Shown here in pieces: positions 51,357 through 60,419 of a stretch of DNA of 64,000 bases. The stretch covers positions 62,001 through 126,000 of the forward strand of contig PHBO01000009.1 of assembly GCA_002840645.1 (NCBI GenBank). The letters are read 5' to 3'. The notes under the pieces are model-generated. The model was not told where the DNA came from and did no database searches. It worked only from the letters and a program-made list of their open reading frames with translations. Both the position numbers and the translations under genes were made by a program. The first letter of the stretch is position 1. The number at the start of each line of letters is the position of its first letter. The DNA comes from Candidatus Cloacimonetes bacterium HGW-Cloacimonetes-3 (GTDB taxonomy: Bacteria; Cloacimonadota; Cloacimonadia; Cloacimonadales; Cloacimonadaceae).

Positions 51357-53255
51357 ATGGATAAACTTTTAGCTCATGCTTACAATGAAAGCACTGCCAA
51401 TGCAAAAAAAGGGAAGCCGAATTCCGCATCAGACTCTGGAATCCGGGACAAGTTCCCCCTTTCTTTTCTCTTTCCGCTATTCCTCTTTGTAAGCCTGTTC
51501 ATGCTGCTACCTCTTATGCTCGGTGGCGTTAAAGTGGATGTATCGGTGAACAAATACGTGGTCTCTATAAACGACCAGCTAACCCTTACCCTAAGGATCA
51601 GCGATTCATCACGCCTAAACATATCAGAGCCTCCTGCTCCCGCGGTTAATTTGTTCAGCTTCAGGAACATGACCAGTTCTTCCTCCAGTTCTGTATCCAT
51701 ACAGGGTGGCAAGATGGTATCCGTTTATTCCCACAACTATTCTTACATCTATTTCCCCCAGAAAGAAGGGCAAACTTCCATTCCCTCGTTTACGGTAAGA
51801 GTAAATAATCAGGATTACAAAACCCGTCCCATAGATATCAGCATCATAGCTTCCACCACAAACAGCACTCAACCAAGGCAATCTTCTCCTGCTTTCCCGG
51901 GACGTGATCCTTTTGGTTTCACCATTCCTAATGACTGGAATGGTGATAGCTCTACAAGCGGCAACACCATGCTTATCGCACTGCCGGAGAATCAGTATGT
52001 TTATCAGGGCTTTCCTGCGGTAGTATCCTACTACCTTTATACAGACGAAATGGTACGCAGCTTCAATCTGGAAGATGAGAAGGACTACGAGGGCTATGGT
52101 AAAAGCACTTTCGAGCAGCCTACCATGCTGAACTATGAGGAAGTACGCTATCAGGGAAGGAACTATAAACGTGCTTTGATAAAGCGACTGGCGATTATTC
52201 CCAATAAAGATGGAAACCTGCAAGCACCGCAGATGCAGGGCATTGCCAGGCTGTATAACTTCGGCTATCTGAACAAAGACCTTAAAAGCAGTGGGGGAGC
52301 TATCGTAGTACGTCCCCTGCCCCGCGAAAAGCAGCCTGCCGGCTTTAGTGGAGCAGTGGGTAACTTTAAGGTGAGCCACAGCGTCTCCAAAACCGAATTA
52401 GCCTTGGGAGAAGCACTTACCTTTACTCTCAAAATCCAAGGAAGGGGAAACTATAACCGCTTCTCAGCTCCGGTTTTTATTGCCGGGAAGGGCTTCCAAG
52501 CGTCCAGCGCGGTTGTGATGGATAACCTGAATGCGGGTATTGACGGCACCAGAACTTATTATTACACGCTTATTCCCCAAACTAAAGGTGAGTTAAGGCT
52601 TCCTGAGCTACCCTTTGCCTGGTTCGATCATGACCAGGGGGAGTTCCGCAGCTTTGTTATGCCGGAACAAGTTATCCAGGTGAAGGCAGCCAACGTGTTA
52701 AGCTATCTGAACCGGATTTGGGAACCGCAGTCTCCCCGCACCATGCACCCCAGACTGAAGCGGGATAAATATCCGGTTTACAAAGCTTACCCCAGCCAAG
52801 CCTGGTATTGGGTGCCGGTACTGCTGATCGTGATTTTCTGCCTGCTTATCTCTGTGCTGTCCTACAATGTGAAGCTGAAGCGCAAATCCCCGGAGCTTTA
52901 TGCTCAAAGGCAAGCCGGACGCATCCTGCAGAGATATATGAAACATGCTACCGTCGCTGCTGAAAACCTGTCCACCGAGTTTTACCCGCTGGCAGAGAAG
53001 GCGTTGTTCGACTATCTTGCTACCAAATATAAGCTTGCCAACCACCTCTCCACAGAGGAGAAGATATCCAATCTAAGGGAAAAGAGCATCCCGCTGGAAC
53101 TTATAGCCGAGATGCAGAGCTTCCTGCAAAGCTGCCAGCAGGCACGCTTTATGCCCGAAGCGGATAGAGCTATTAATCTGAGGGAAGATTTGGAGCTATT
53201 GCAAAGGATTATCGCCGGATTCAGCCGGATTAAGAACAATGGAGTTAAGCGATGA
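51357..53255 (+). CDS. batD: BatD, oxygen-tolerance membrane protein
   Basis: 632 residues. After a stretch of about 35 polar residues comes a signal or membrane segment (about 36-56), then a long exported part of Ig-like beta domains (for instance VDVSVNKYVVSINDQLTLTLRI; YSYIYFPQKEGQTSIPSFTVRV; FKVSHSVSKTELALGEALTFTLKI), a second membrane segment (about 480-500) and a cytoplasmic helical tail. This is the BatD/DUF7507-like layout. The unusually long N-terminus before the signal may mean that a later start is used, although no better ribosome site is apparent. Overlaps batE by four bases. Confidence 0.9.
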   Translation: MDKLLAHAYNESTANAKKGKPNSASDSGIRDKFPLSFLFPLFLFVSLFMLLPLMLGGVKVDVSVNKYVVSINDQLTLTLRISDSSRLNISEPPAPAVNLFSFRNMTSSSSSSVSIQGGKMVSVYSHNYSYIYFPQKEGQTSIPSFTVRVNNQDYKTRPIDISIIASTTNSTQPRQSSPAFPGRDPFGFTIPNDWNGDSSTSGNTMLIALPENQYVYQGFPAVVSYYLYTDEMVRSFNLEDEKDYEGYGKSTFEQPTMLNYEEVRYQGRNYKRALIKRLAIIPNKDGNLQAPQMQGIARLYNFGYLNKDLKSSGGAIVVRPLPREKQPAGFSGAVGNFKVSHSVSKTELALGEALTFTLKIQGRGNYNRFSAPVFIAGKGFQASSAVVMDNLNAGIDGTRTYYYTLIPQTKGELRLPELPFAWFDHDQGEFRSFVMPEQVIQVKAANVLSYLNRIWEPQSPRTMHPRLKRDKYPVYKAYPSQAWYWVPVLLIVIFCLLISVLSYNVKLKRKSPELYAQRQAGRILQRYMKHATVAAENLSTEFYPLAEKALFDYLATKYKLANHLSTEEKISNLREKSIPLELIAEMQSFLQSCQQARFMPEADRAINLREDLELLQRIIAGFSRIKNNGVKR

Positions 53256-53941
53256 AAAGGCTTGCCTTCCTGCTGTTTATGCTTTTGGTTTTGTGGCTTC
53301 CTGTTGCAGCTCAGGTGGATTCGTTAGCCGCAGATGCGGATGTACATAATGCAGATTATTATTATAACAAGGCAGTGGATTACTTTGCCTCCGGAAATCA
53401 TGGCTATGCTAACCTTTACTATTTAAAGGCATTAAGGCTTAACACCGCTCACAAATATGCCCGCGCCAACCTGGATTTGGCGATCAGGATGAGTCCCGAT
53501 AGTAAGCTATACCCAGAGCGTCTGTTTCTGGTGCGAGTGCTGTTTCAGGGCTTGGATTTCCTGTCCGTGAACCGCCTGGCGATGCTAAGCCTGGTGCTGT
53601 TGTTGCTAACCGCCCTCAGCCTTGCCTGGCTGCTGTTTTATGATCCCGACAAAGAGCGCGCTCTGCCTATCCTCAGCCTTGCCCTGCTTGGCATTCTTTG
53701 CCTCAGCTCTTTCTCCCTGCTGGGAGTAAAAAGCTATCGCCAAAGGCATAATCAACTTGCGGTATTGATAGCCGGTAACGAGCAATTGCTTCCGCTTTCC
53801 GATACTGCCACCAAACCCCTTGCCGAGATTCATGCCGGCTTAATTGTAACTATTATGGAGACAAAAGGGGAGTACGTGATTGTACGCCTTCCCAACGGGC
53901 AAGTTGGCAAACTGCCTGCTAAAGCCATCGCCAAAGTGTAG
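53252..53941 (+). CDS. batE: BatE, TPR and SH3-like membrane protein
   Basis: 229 residues. Signal peptide (about 1-20), a TPR-like unit (YYYNKAVDYFASGNHGYANLYYLKALRL), two membrane segments (about 108-130 and 138-155) and a C-terminal SH3-like strand set (AGLIVTIMETKGEYVIVRLPNGQVGKLPAKAI). Standard BatE order. It ends the seven-gene operon. Confidence 0.9.
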   Translation: MKRLAFLLFMLLVLWLPVAAQVDSLAADADVHNADYYYNKAVDYFASGNHGYANLYYLKALRLNTAHKYARANLDLAIRMSPDSKLYPERLFLVRVLFQGLDFLSVNRLAMLSLVLLLLTALSLAWLLFYDPDKERALPILSLALLGILCLSSFSLLGVKSYRQRHNQLAVLIAGNEQLLPLSDTATKPLAEIHAGLIVTIMETKGEYVIVRLPNGQVGKLPAKAIAKV

Positions 53942-54339
53942 CTACAGATATCTTGTCTGTATGCACATCAGCAGACGGAATATCCGCTGCTACCTTCAAA
54001 TTAATGGCAAATATTTCACCATTTACACTCCAACCCAATAAATGAGCAACTACTTGTACTACAACAATATGCATGCTCCCTGCTTACTTCTTCCTTGCTT
54101 CACAGTGTTAATCAAGCGTTAATCCCCCCTTAATCAAGCGTTAATTATTAACGCTTGATTAAGGGTAGATGAAGATGTGATGAACGCTGTGAAGCAAGTG
54201 CCCAAAGCAGAGATTACAGGAAGAAGGAATTTATGCGAGTGGTGGAGGACTATAAAAAAGGAATATACAAAGGTTTTCTGCAAGACGAGTATTATAATGC
54301 CAGAAGCTATAGACCCTTGAGGTGAGTGCTGCTGCGTGG
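53942..54339. other. intergenic after Bat operon
   Basis: 398 bases. Directly after batE are two small hairpins, ACAGATATCTTGTCTGT (53943-53959) and AGCAGACGGAATATCCGCTGCT (53969-53990), which resemble the pair at 40521-40561. The large nested hairpin at 54094-54198 follows. No gene was recognised in 54199-54339. Confidence 0.5.
54094..54198. repeat. nested inverted repeat element
   Basis: Outer arms CTTGCTTCACAGTGTT (54094-54109) and AACGCTGTGAAGCAAG (54183-54198) match at 15 of 16. The inner arms 54127-54144 and 54148-54165 are 18-base perfect complements (TTAATCAAGCGTTAA core) around a three-base loop. The same TTAATCAAGCGTTAAT unit is also present once in direct order at 54108-54123. Similar in plan to 10472-10532, where CTTGCT also flanks the hairpin. 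It may end Bat transcription, but its complexity points to a repeat element. Confidence 0.85.
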
Positions 54340-55872
54340 TTATCCATTTATCTTCCTTTTGAATTCCCTAGTAATATAATAAGAAGAAGCCCTTGCTTTC
54401 CCATGTAATTCAACAATCGCAGCTTCTTTCAGGGTTTTGAAATAACGCTCAAGAGTTGCAGCAGAAAGGTTTAATTGTTCTCTGTAGTATTCGGCATTAT
54501 TACCTTCTGCATTCAGTATTGTGCACACTAAGTCTTGTATATGTAATCGGGCAGTTTTATTCTTAACTTTTATTATTTGGGTTATCAACCTGCTAATCTC
54601 ATCATTCATTGGAGTATCTCCCTCACTTTTTAGAGTATCTCCCTCACTTTTTAGAGTATCTCCCTCACTTTTATCGATGTCTTTATAGGGAAACCGTATC
54701 GGTGCCATGAGGGGGATGATTGTTTTAAAACGATAGTCCTCAGAAAATTCCGGTTTGGTGCCAGGGGTGTATATGGGCAGGTATTTATTTACTCTTTGCA
54801 CACCAGAGCCTAGTTCTTCCGCTCTGCCCATTTGGATAAAGAACTTCGCAATAAGAGGGTTCTTGGAGAAGGGGATATAGTTGTTAAGCTGTATTATTCC
54901 GCTTCCATGCGGGTTATTAGCGTTTTCAGTTTCAACCCTGTCTGTATAGATTATCAGCCTAGCCGGAGCTGCATTAGTAAACTCTCTGTGGATTAATAGA
55001 TTGCCGATTACCTCTCTGAAGATGTGGGTGCGTAAGCTTATTCTTTGCTCACCTTCGTAAAATGGTTTATCCGGCAGGTGTTTCGCTATGAAAGCCATAG
55101 CCTTATCATAGGCTTCTATCAGATTGGAGGTAACATATTCCCGGTCATCATACCTTTGCAGGTCTGTTCTTCTTACAAGCAAGTCTGTTTTGTAATGCGG
55201 CAGGATAGATTGGATTACCTCATCCCTGCCAAACAACAGAACAGCTGCAAGAGTTAAACCTTCTTCACCCGTTTGCATATCCCTGCGATATAGCCCGGAA
55301 ATCCTTAACAAGCCCATATCATCCAAAGTAAGCCAAGGGTGATTGGGGATATTGCTTCTGATTAAGGCACGTGAATATTGGAACATGTCTTGTTTCAAGT
55401 CGCTAACTGTTGCCTTTGGATAGATAATGCCCTCTGTATAAAAGCTCCTTTTACGGTTATACATCTCTGCTATTAAATATGCTTCTTTTACCAGGTAGTC
55501 ACCTTCATTGCCCCGATCATAGATTCCTTTGTTGGTTCTGTGAACCTGGGAACTGCATGGCACCTGGATTTGCAAAACATGCAGACCATCTATCTCATAA
55601 CTAATGGGGTTTAGCAGGAAAGGAGGATTTAGCTTCTGTGGGTTATTGGTACTGTTTACTAAGTTCTGTATCATGCTTTCCAACTCTGTTTGGACAATAC
55701 CTGTTACATTGCTATTATCATCAACCCCTAAAAGAATGTCACCCCCATCTCTGTTTAGCATTGCACAGATAGTTTCATACACATTATCCGGAACGGCTGC
55801 CTTCGCTTCTTTAAATTCAAGGTGCATGCTCTCGGTTTTGTTTAGTAGTTTGCTTAGTCTTTCAATACTCAT
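54340..55872 (-). CDS. AlbA/Schlafen-type regulator with winged helix
   Basis: 510 residues. The N-terminal AlbA_2 (Schlafen AAA_4) domain (about 10-130) shows LEFKEAKAAVPDNVYETICAM and GGDILLGVDDNSNVTGI; the middle (about 240-395) is the HATPase-like/RecG-related C-terminal domain with HREFTNAAPARLIIY, NNPHG and GRAEELGSGVQRVNKYL; the end is a winged helix (YYREQLNLSAATLERYFKTL). Such proteins are transcription regulators or parts of defence islands. A 21-base in-frame tandem repeat (three units) makes the linker SEGDTLK x3 between them. No defence genes adjoin. No good Shine-Dalgarno is visible before the ATG. Confidence 0.85.
   Translation of the reverse strand: MSIERLSKLLNKTESMHLEFKEAKAAVPDNVYETICAMLNRDGGDILLGVDDNSNVTGIVQTELESMIQNLVNSTNNPQKLNPPFLLNPISYEIDGLHVLQIQVPCSSQVHRTNKGIYDRGNEGDYLVKEAYLIAEMYNRKRSFYTEGIIYPKATVSDLKQDMFQYSRALIRSNIPNHPWLTLDDMGLLRISGLYRRDMQTGEEGLTLAAVLLFGRDEVIQSILPHYKTDLLVRRTDLQRYDDREYVTSNLIEAYDKAMAFIAKHLPDKPFYEGEQRISLRTHIFREVIGNLLIHREFTNAAPARLIIYTDRVETENANNPHGSGIIQLNNYIPFSKNPLIAKFFIQMGRAEELGSGVQRVNKYLPIYTPGTKPEFSEDYRFKTIIPLMAPIRFPYKDIDKSEGDTLKSEGDTLKSEGDTPMNDEISRLITQIIKVKNKTARLHIQDLVCTILNAEGNNAEYYREQLNLSAATLERYFKTLKEAAIVELHGKARASSYYITREFKRKING
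54609..54673 (-). repeat. 21-bp coding tandem repeat, three units
   Basis: Units of AGAGTATCTCCCTCACTTTTT (plus-strand reading) occur three times, the first and last imperfect at the edges. They encode the (K)SEGDTLK heptad in the linker of the regulator. Being a multiple of three, slippage changes linker length without a frameshift. Confidence 0.9.
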
Positions 55873-56092
55873 CTTGTTTCTATTCTCTGTTATTTGGATT
55901 TTGTTCTTTTCATAAGCTTCTCTATCAAGTGGTCTGTAGAATAGTCTATAAGATTAACAACAGTTCTTTGATCTCATCCATGAACTCCTTACTTATCCTC
56001 TGGTTCAGATATTTCTCTCTATGCTTTCATGCTTATTTTGCAGAAACAAATCTACTTTAGTTATAATAATAGCTCTGCTTTATCTGTCAATG
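55873..56092. other. intergenic, no gene seen
   Basis: About 220 bases of AT-rich sequence upstream of the AlbA-type regulator. It should carry that gene's promoter. I see no RNA gene or repeat. Confidence 0.4.
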
Positions 56093-56119
56093 AAAAAAGC
56101 GGGAATAAATCCCGCTTTT
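56093..56119 (-). terminator. rho-independent terminator after PpiC-type gene
   Basis: AAAAGCGGGA pairs with TCCCGCTTTT (56095-56104 and 56110-56119) around a five-base loop. Read on the minus strand it is followed by TTCATT. It lies 27 bases after the stop of the foldase gene. Confidence 0.92.
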
Positions 56120-56145
56120 CTTATACTATGTGATCAGGGCTTTAC

Positions 56146-58179
56146 TTAATCTTCAATTGCTTCAATGATGTCGGGAAGGTTTCCTTCCAGGCTATCTATC
56201 ATGAAACGGGCGGATTCATTAAGATCACCGGTGGGGAATTGAACAAGGAAGTCTTTAAACAGTTGCAATGCCAAATCGGTATTCTTCATTTCCTCGGCAA
56301 TCAGGAAGGCTTTCATGAAGGAAGCCTTGTAATCGTCCGAGCCATTCTTAAAGCTTCTGATGATCTGATCATAGAAGGTAATGGCGTCTTTGAAGTTACG
56401 CTGTCTGGCGGCATCATCGGCATTGGTGAAAAGTTCATCGGCAGTAAGAAGGCTGTTTACGCGTTCCGGATATTTGCGCATATTGAATTCCACAAATAGC
56501 TGTTCGGTAACTTCGTCCTGACGGGTCTTCTCTTTTTCTTTCTTTATTGCAGCTTCTATCTTGGTTTCGTTTTCGGCAAGGGGTTTATAGGTTTTGGGGC
56601 TTTCATTCAGAATCCGGAAGAAGACCAGATTACCCTTTGCGGAAGTGAATACGGGGCTTAGGTATCCAATCGGATTATCCCAGATCATTTTGGAGAAATC
56701 TGCATCAGGACCGATACCGGTAACGATGCCATTCTTATACTGAAAGTCCAGAAAAGCATTATCGGGCATTTTGGAGTATTTGGTGATGAGGGCTTTCATT
56801 TTCTTTTCATTCTTGCTCTTGTTGGCGAGGTTATACTGTCTCCAAGCGCGGTCTGCGGTTTTCTTGTCTTCGAAGAATAAGGCTTCTATAGCGCGATAAC
56901 CGGGAGTGGTGTATTGCTCGATATCTTTATCATATCTTGCCTGAATATCATCTTTACTAACCGAAACTGTGTTTACAACCAGTAGTTCGTATGCTTTGCG
57001 GAGGATGGTGGAGCGTTTTATGGCATTTAGTTCTTCATTATCGGCAAGATACTGCCCATAATTTTCTGTTAGGGCTTCCACATAGATTATGTTCTGCATC
57101 AATTCCTGCTCCACCAGCTGTTGTGCACCGCCCCCTTTAGTGATGAATACTTGCTCCTGGGGAGGGATTTTGTCGTAAGTTTCCAGCAATTGCTTTACGG
57201 TTATGCGAAGGGACTCATGGGATGAGTTAATCACAAGGCTGTTAAGAATGGAATCGTTATTAGCTCGCACTTTTATATCTATCAAAGCTGCCAAATCGTT
57301 GTCAACAGTTACGTTGTATTTGGTTTTGAGCTTATCGATCAAAGCATCCAGCATGCTGCGTTCTTTGATGGGACGATAGCGTTGTTCAAGCTCGGGAATC
57401 ACTTCTTCATAATCTTTTTGTCTGCCGGGAATGGATTCGGTTACACGGAAGATGTGCCAGCCTGTTTCAGTTTGAACCGGTCCGGTGAATGTTTTAGGGT
57501 TCACAGCGCTTTTACCTATCATATCCTCGAGCGTGGCGTCATTACCCACCCCGGGAATGTTCCCGTTCATGCGGATGTTCTTAATAATCCCTTTCAAGCC
57601 TTTGGAATAGGTGTTTTGGTTGTATTTGTCCGATACCGAGGCTAATGCACTACCATTCTTTAACTCAGCCATAGCTTTTTTGCCTTCTGCTTCATCGGTA
57701 ACCTGAATGTATTCGATACTAATGTAGGGATTGAGATAGAAGGATGCCAGGTTTTCATTGTAATAGGCACGCAGATCTTTCTCGGAAAGCATTGTCAACT
57801 CAGTTACATTTCTTTTATAGTATTCCTGAATCAGGTAGCGTTTCTCGACACTCTTTATGCGCTCCAGCACACTCGCATCGTTATTAATACCCATTTGCAG
57901 AGCTTTCTGATAAAATACTTCTTCAGTAGCAGTAATATTTAACACTTCAATCTGGCCATCTATTGTGCGATAGCGAGGTTGATATGTGGGGGGTAGCTTC
58001 GAAATCTTAGTGTCAATATCCTTGCGCAGGATAACGCCACCATCGTACTCTGCCAAAACATCGGATTCGCTGACACCATTTCCTGTAGATACTTTCACAG
58101 GAATGGGATCGGCAGCCACCAAAGCGAGGCAAACCAACAAGAAGATCAGCCCAAAGCTGAAACGCAGATGTTTAGACAT
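56146..58179 (-). CDS. exported PpiC/SurA-type peptidyl-prolyl isomerase
   Basis: 677 residues. Signal peptide about 1-23 (LVCLALVAADP). An N-terminal SurA/PrsA-like helical region (35-130), one clear parvulin domain (about 148-262: EYIQVTDEAEGKKAMAELKNG ... SAVNPKTFTGPVQTETGWHIFRV), a second, degenerate parvulin-like part (about 420-540: YRAIEALFFEDKKTADRAW), and a C-terminal TPR-like segment (about 590-665: AARQRNFKDAITFYDQIIRSF). A periplasmic foldase for envelope proteins; the double-parvulin plus TPR layout is not the plain SurA one. GGAG precedes the ATG. Divergent from the pilus operon (58352). Confidence 0.85.
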   Translation of the reverse strand: MSKHLRFSFGLIFLLVCLALVAADPIPVKVSTGNGVSESDVLAEYDGGVILRKDIDTKISKLPPTYQPRYRTIDGQIEVLNITATEEVFYQKALQMGINNDASVLERIKSVEKRYLIQEYYKRNVTELTMLSEKDLRAYYNENLASFYLNPYISIEYIQVTDEAEGKKAMAELKNGSALASVSDKYNQNTYSKGLKGIIKNIRMNGNIPGVGNDATLEDMIGKSAVNPKTFTGPVQTETGWHIFRVTESIPGRQKDYEEVIPELEQRYRPIKERSMLDALIDKLKTKYNVTVDNDLAALIDIKVRANNDSILNSLVINSSHESLRITVKQLLETYDKIPPQEQVFITKGGGAQQLVEQELMQNIIYVEALTENYGQYLADNEELNAIKRSTILRKAYELLVVNTVSVSKDDIQARYDKDIEQYTTPGYRAIEALFFEDKKTADRAWRQYNLANKSKNEKKMKALITKYSKMPDNAFLDFQYKNGIVTGIGPDADFSKMIWDNPIGYLSPVFTSAKGNLVFFRILNESPKTYKPLAENETKIEAAIKKEKEKTRQDEVTEQLFVEFNMRKYPERVNSLLTADELFTNADDAARQRNFKDAITFYDQIIRSFKNGSDDYKASFMKAFLIAEEMKNTDLALQLFKDFLVQFPTGDLNESARFMIDSLEGNLPDIIEAIED

Positions 58180-58351
58180 GTCTATGCTCCTTACAATAAC
58201 TTATTATGAACAAGAACCCAAAAATGTGATATAGGTCAAGACGTCAAGACTTTTGTATGTGCCCGGTGAATAGTTAATATTTCATCTCTGTTTGGCACAT
58301 AATGTGCATACGTTGTTCATAACGAAAAAAAGATCCCGTAGGAGGATACAA

Positions 58352-58789
58352 ATGCTCAGGAAACTGAATAACCAGAAGGGTTTTACCCTTATCGAAGTCT
58401 TGGTGGTGGTTATCATCGTAGCTATTTTGGCTGCACTTGCGGTGCCACGTTATCTGCGTTATGTGGAAAAATCGCGTAGTACAGAAGCTCAAACAGCTAT
58501 CAGCACCCTTCGTAAAACTTTCGACGTTTACATGCAAACCAATGGTTCCACCGATGGTTTTAGCCTGGAACAAGCCCAGAAAGAAGCTCGTTTAGGTGAA
58601 AGCACCAACAAAAACTGGAAGTTCGAAGTAGTTGGCAATCCCCCCAAGAAATATATTGCCACATCTACTCAGGAATTCGCCGGCGGTGAAGGCAAGCAGG
58701 TTTGGTACGACGTTACAGAAGCCAAATTTCATGGCTATGGTATTGACACATGGACAAACCCGGAATCCGGAGGAACAGAAAGCGACTAA
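58352..58789 (+). CDS. type IV pilin-like protein
   Basis: 145 residues from the ATG at 58352 (GGAGGA upstream). A short leader of ten residues ends at KG, with the prepilin peptidase site G|FTLIE and the essential Glu5, then a hydrophobic helix (LVVVIIVAILAALAVPRYLRY). The globular part is small and ends in GGTESD without cysteines. The GspG-like core (KSRSTEAQTAISTLRKTFDVYM; NWKFEV) suggests a major pilin or major pseudopilin. It opens the pilus operon and would be the most abundant product. Confidence 0.9.
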   Translation: MLRKLNNQKGFTLIEVLVVVIIVAILAALAVPRYLRYVEKSRSTEAQTAISTLRKTFDVYMQTNGSTDGFSLEQAQKEARLGESTNKNWKFEVVGNPPKKYIATSTQEFAGGEGKQVWYDVTEAKFHGYGIDTWTNPESGGTESD

Positions 58790-58806
58790 CCCAGGAGGAT
58801 GGCAAA

Positions 58807-59862
58807 TTGACAATCCATGAACTATTACGCTTTACCGCTGAGGCGGGAGCATCTGACCTTCATATTGCTGCCGGCTCGCACCCTATGGTGCGAGTCAATG
58901 GTCGCATGAAGAAACTAAACCTTCCTATCCAAACCGTGGAAGATGTGGAAGTCCTTGTTTTTGGGGTGATGAACGAATCACAACAAGAGCTGTTCAAAAA
59001 GAATCTGGAAATAGACTTTTCCACGAAACTAAGTAATGAAGTTCGTTTTCGTGTAAACGCATTTCACCAGATAAATGGTATATCATGTGCGTTCCGTGTG
59101 ATCCCAAACGAAATCAAGTCTTACGACGAGCTTCATCTGCCGGAAATACTAAAACGGTTGACAATGAAGGAAAAGGGATTGATTTTGGTTACAGGTCCCA
59201 CCGGTAGCGGTAAATCAACAACTCTGGCTACAATGATAGACTCTGTAAACGAAAATCGCAATTGCCACATAATTACTGTGGAAGACCCCATCGAATTCGT
59301 GCATCGCAGTAAAAACAGCCTGATCAACCAACGCGAGTTGGGACATGATACATGGAGCTTTACTGCCGCTCTGCGCAGTGCTTTACGTGAAGACCCGGAC
59401 GTTATTCTGGTGGGTGAAATGCGTGATTTGGAGACGGTGTCACTTGCGTTGACAGCTGCCGAAACAGGACACCTTGTTTTTGCTACACTGCACACAGGAA
59501 GTTGCACGAAATCCATAGATCGTATCATAGACATGTTCCCCAAAGAACAACAACAACAGGTACGTTCTATGCTTTCCGAATCTCTGGAAGCAGTGATAGC
59601 TCAGACCTTACTGCCAACAAAAGATGGTAAGGGCAGGGTTCCTTCTGTAGAGATAATGATTGCCAATACAGCCGTGAGAAACCTGATTCGTGAAGAAAAG
59701 ACTTATCAGATTCCCTCGGTTATTCAAGCCAGTACAAAAGAAGGTATGCAAACCAGAGATCAATCTCTGTATAACTTGGTGATGAACAACCTGATCGAAC
59801 GCACAATTGCCGAGGAGTTTGCAGAGAATCCCAAGCAGTTTGCCACAGGAGCCGGTTTCTAA
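58807..59862 (+). CDS. pilT: twitching motility ATPase PilT
   Basis: 351 residues from a TTG at 58807, preceded by AGGAGG at good spacing; the family starts here (L/MTIHELLRFTAEAGASDLH). A frame extending to an ATG at 58750 overlaps the pilin gene and reads unlike the family. Walker A GPTGSGKSTT (about 128-137), the Asp box TVEDPIEFVH, Walker B LREDPDVILVGEMRD and the His box TGHLVFATLHT are intact, and the C-terminal AIRNLIRE-like motif reads AVRNLIREEKTYQ. It powers pilus retraction. Confidence 0.95.
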   Translation: MTIHELLRFTAEAGASDLHIAAGSHPMVRVNGRMKKLNLPIQTVEDVEVLVFGVMNESQQELFKKNLEIDFSTKLSNEVRFRVNAFHQINGISCAFRVIPNEIKSYDELHLPEILKRLTMKEKGLILVTGPTGSGKSTTLATMIDSVNENRNCHIITVEDPIEFVHRSKNSLINQRELGHDTWSFTAALRSALREDPDVILVGEMRDLETVSLALTAAETGHLVFATLHTGSCTKSIDRIIDMFPKEQQQQVRSMLSESLEAVIAQTLLPTKDGKGRVPSVEIMIANTAVRNLIREEKTYQIPSVIQASTKEGMQTRDQSLYNLVMNNLIERTIAEEFAENPKQFATGAGF

Positions 59863-59864
59863 TA

Positions 59865-60419
59865 ATGAAGGTTAAGAGCTTGAAGCAGATTGCTTGTCCT
59901 TATAGTTTGGCTGATGATAGTACAAACAAGTGTTCTGGCATTCTTGCCGATGCTTTTCAAGAGCGTAAAGCAAGCCATTTAGCTGGCTTGCTTAGAAACC
60001 AGCGAGGTTTTACCCTGATCGAGGCAATGGTGGTAACCGTTGTATTAGCAGCAATGATAGCAACCATTTATACGGGGGTTATGTATGCAGAAAAGCAAAC
60101 GCGGATGAACTACAGACACAGAGTTGCCACCTTGATAGCTTCCGGTGAGGTTGAAAAGCAATATACAATGTATATGAAAGTAAATATGATGCGCCCCTTC
60201 ACAGGCAAACAGGTAGTGATAGATGACACCTCCGAGAACATTGTTCGAGGAGCTGTAACTGTTAGTACGAAAAGAGATGTAGAATATAACATTACAAAGC
60301 AATATGGCTATACGTATGTTACTGCTGAAGTAAGCTGGATAGATCCTGCTTCAAAGAACACGCACAAGGTGAAAGTAAGAGAAGACTTCTACGATGTTGA
60401 AGGTAAGGTGAATAATTGA
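59865..60419 (+). CDS. minor prepilin with long leader
   Basis: 184 residues from the ATG at 59865, two bases after pilT. The prepilin site RG|FTLIEA occurs after a 48-residue leader, unusually long for type IV prepilins; no ATG lies closer, so either the leader is real or a TTG or other start near 59970 is used. A hydrophobic helix follows (MVVTVVLAAMIATIYTGVMY) and then a mixed globular part (YGYTYVTAEVSWIDPA). Likely a minor pilin that starts assembly. The leader contains two cysteines and is hydrophilic. Confidence 0.85.
   Translation: MKVKSLKQIACPYSLADDSTNKCSGILADAFQERKASHLAGLLRNQRGFTLIEAMVVTVVLAAMIATIYTGVMYAEKQTRMNYRHRVATLIASGEVEKQYTMYMKVNMMRPFTGKQVVIDDTSENIVRGAVTVSTKRDVEYNITKQYGYTYVTAEVSWIDPASKNTHKVKVREDFYDVEGKVNN

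Noticed and set aside
54340-55872. Anti-phage defence island
   Set aside because: AlbA/Schlafen-type proteins occur in defence clusters, but the neighbours here are the Bat operon, a periplasmic foldase and pili; no nuclease, toxin or ATPase partner is seen.
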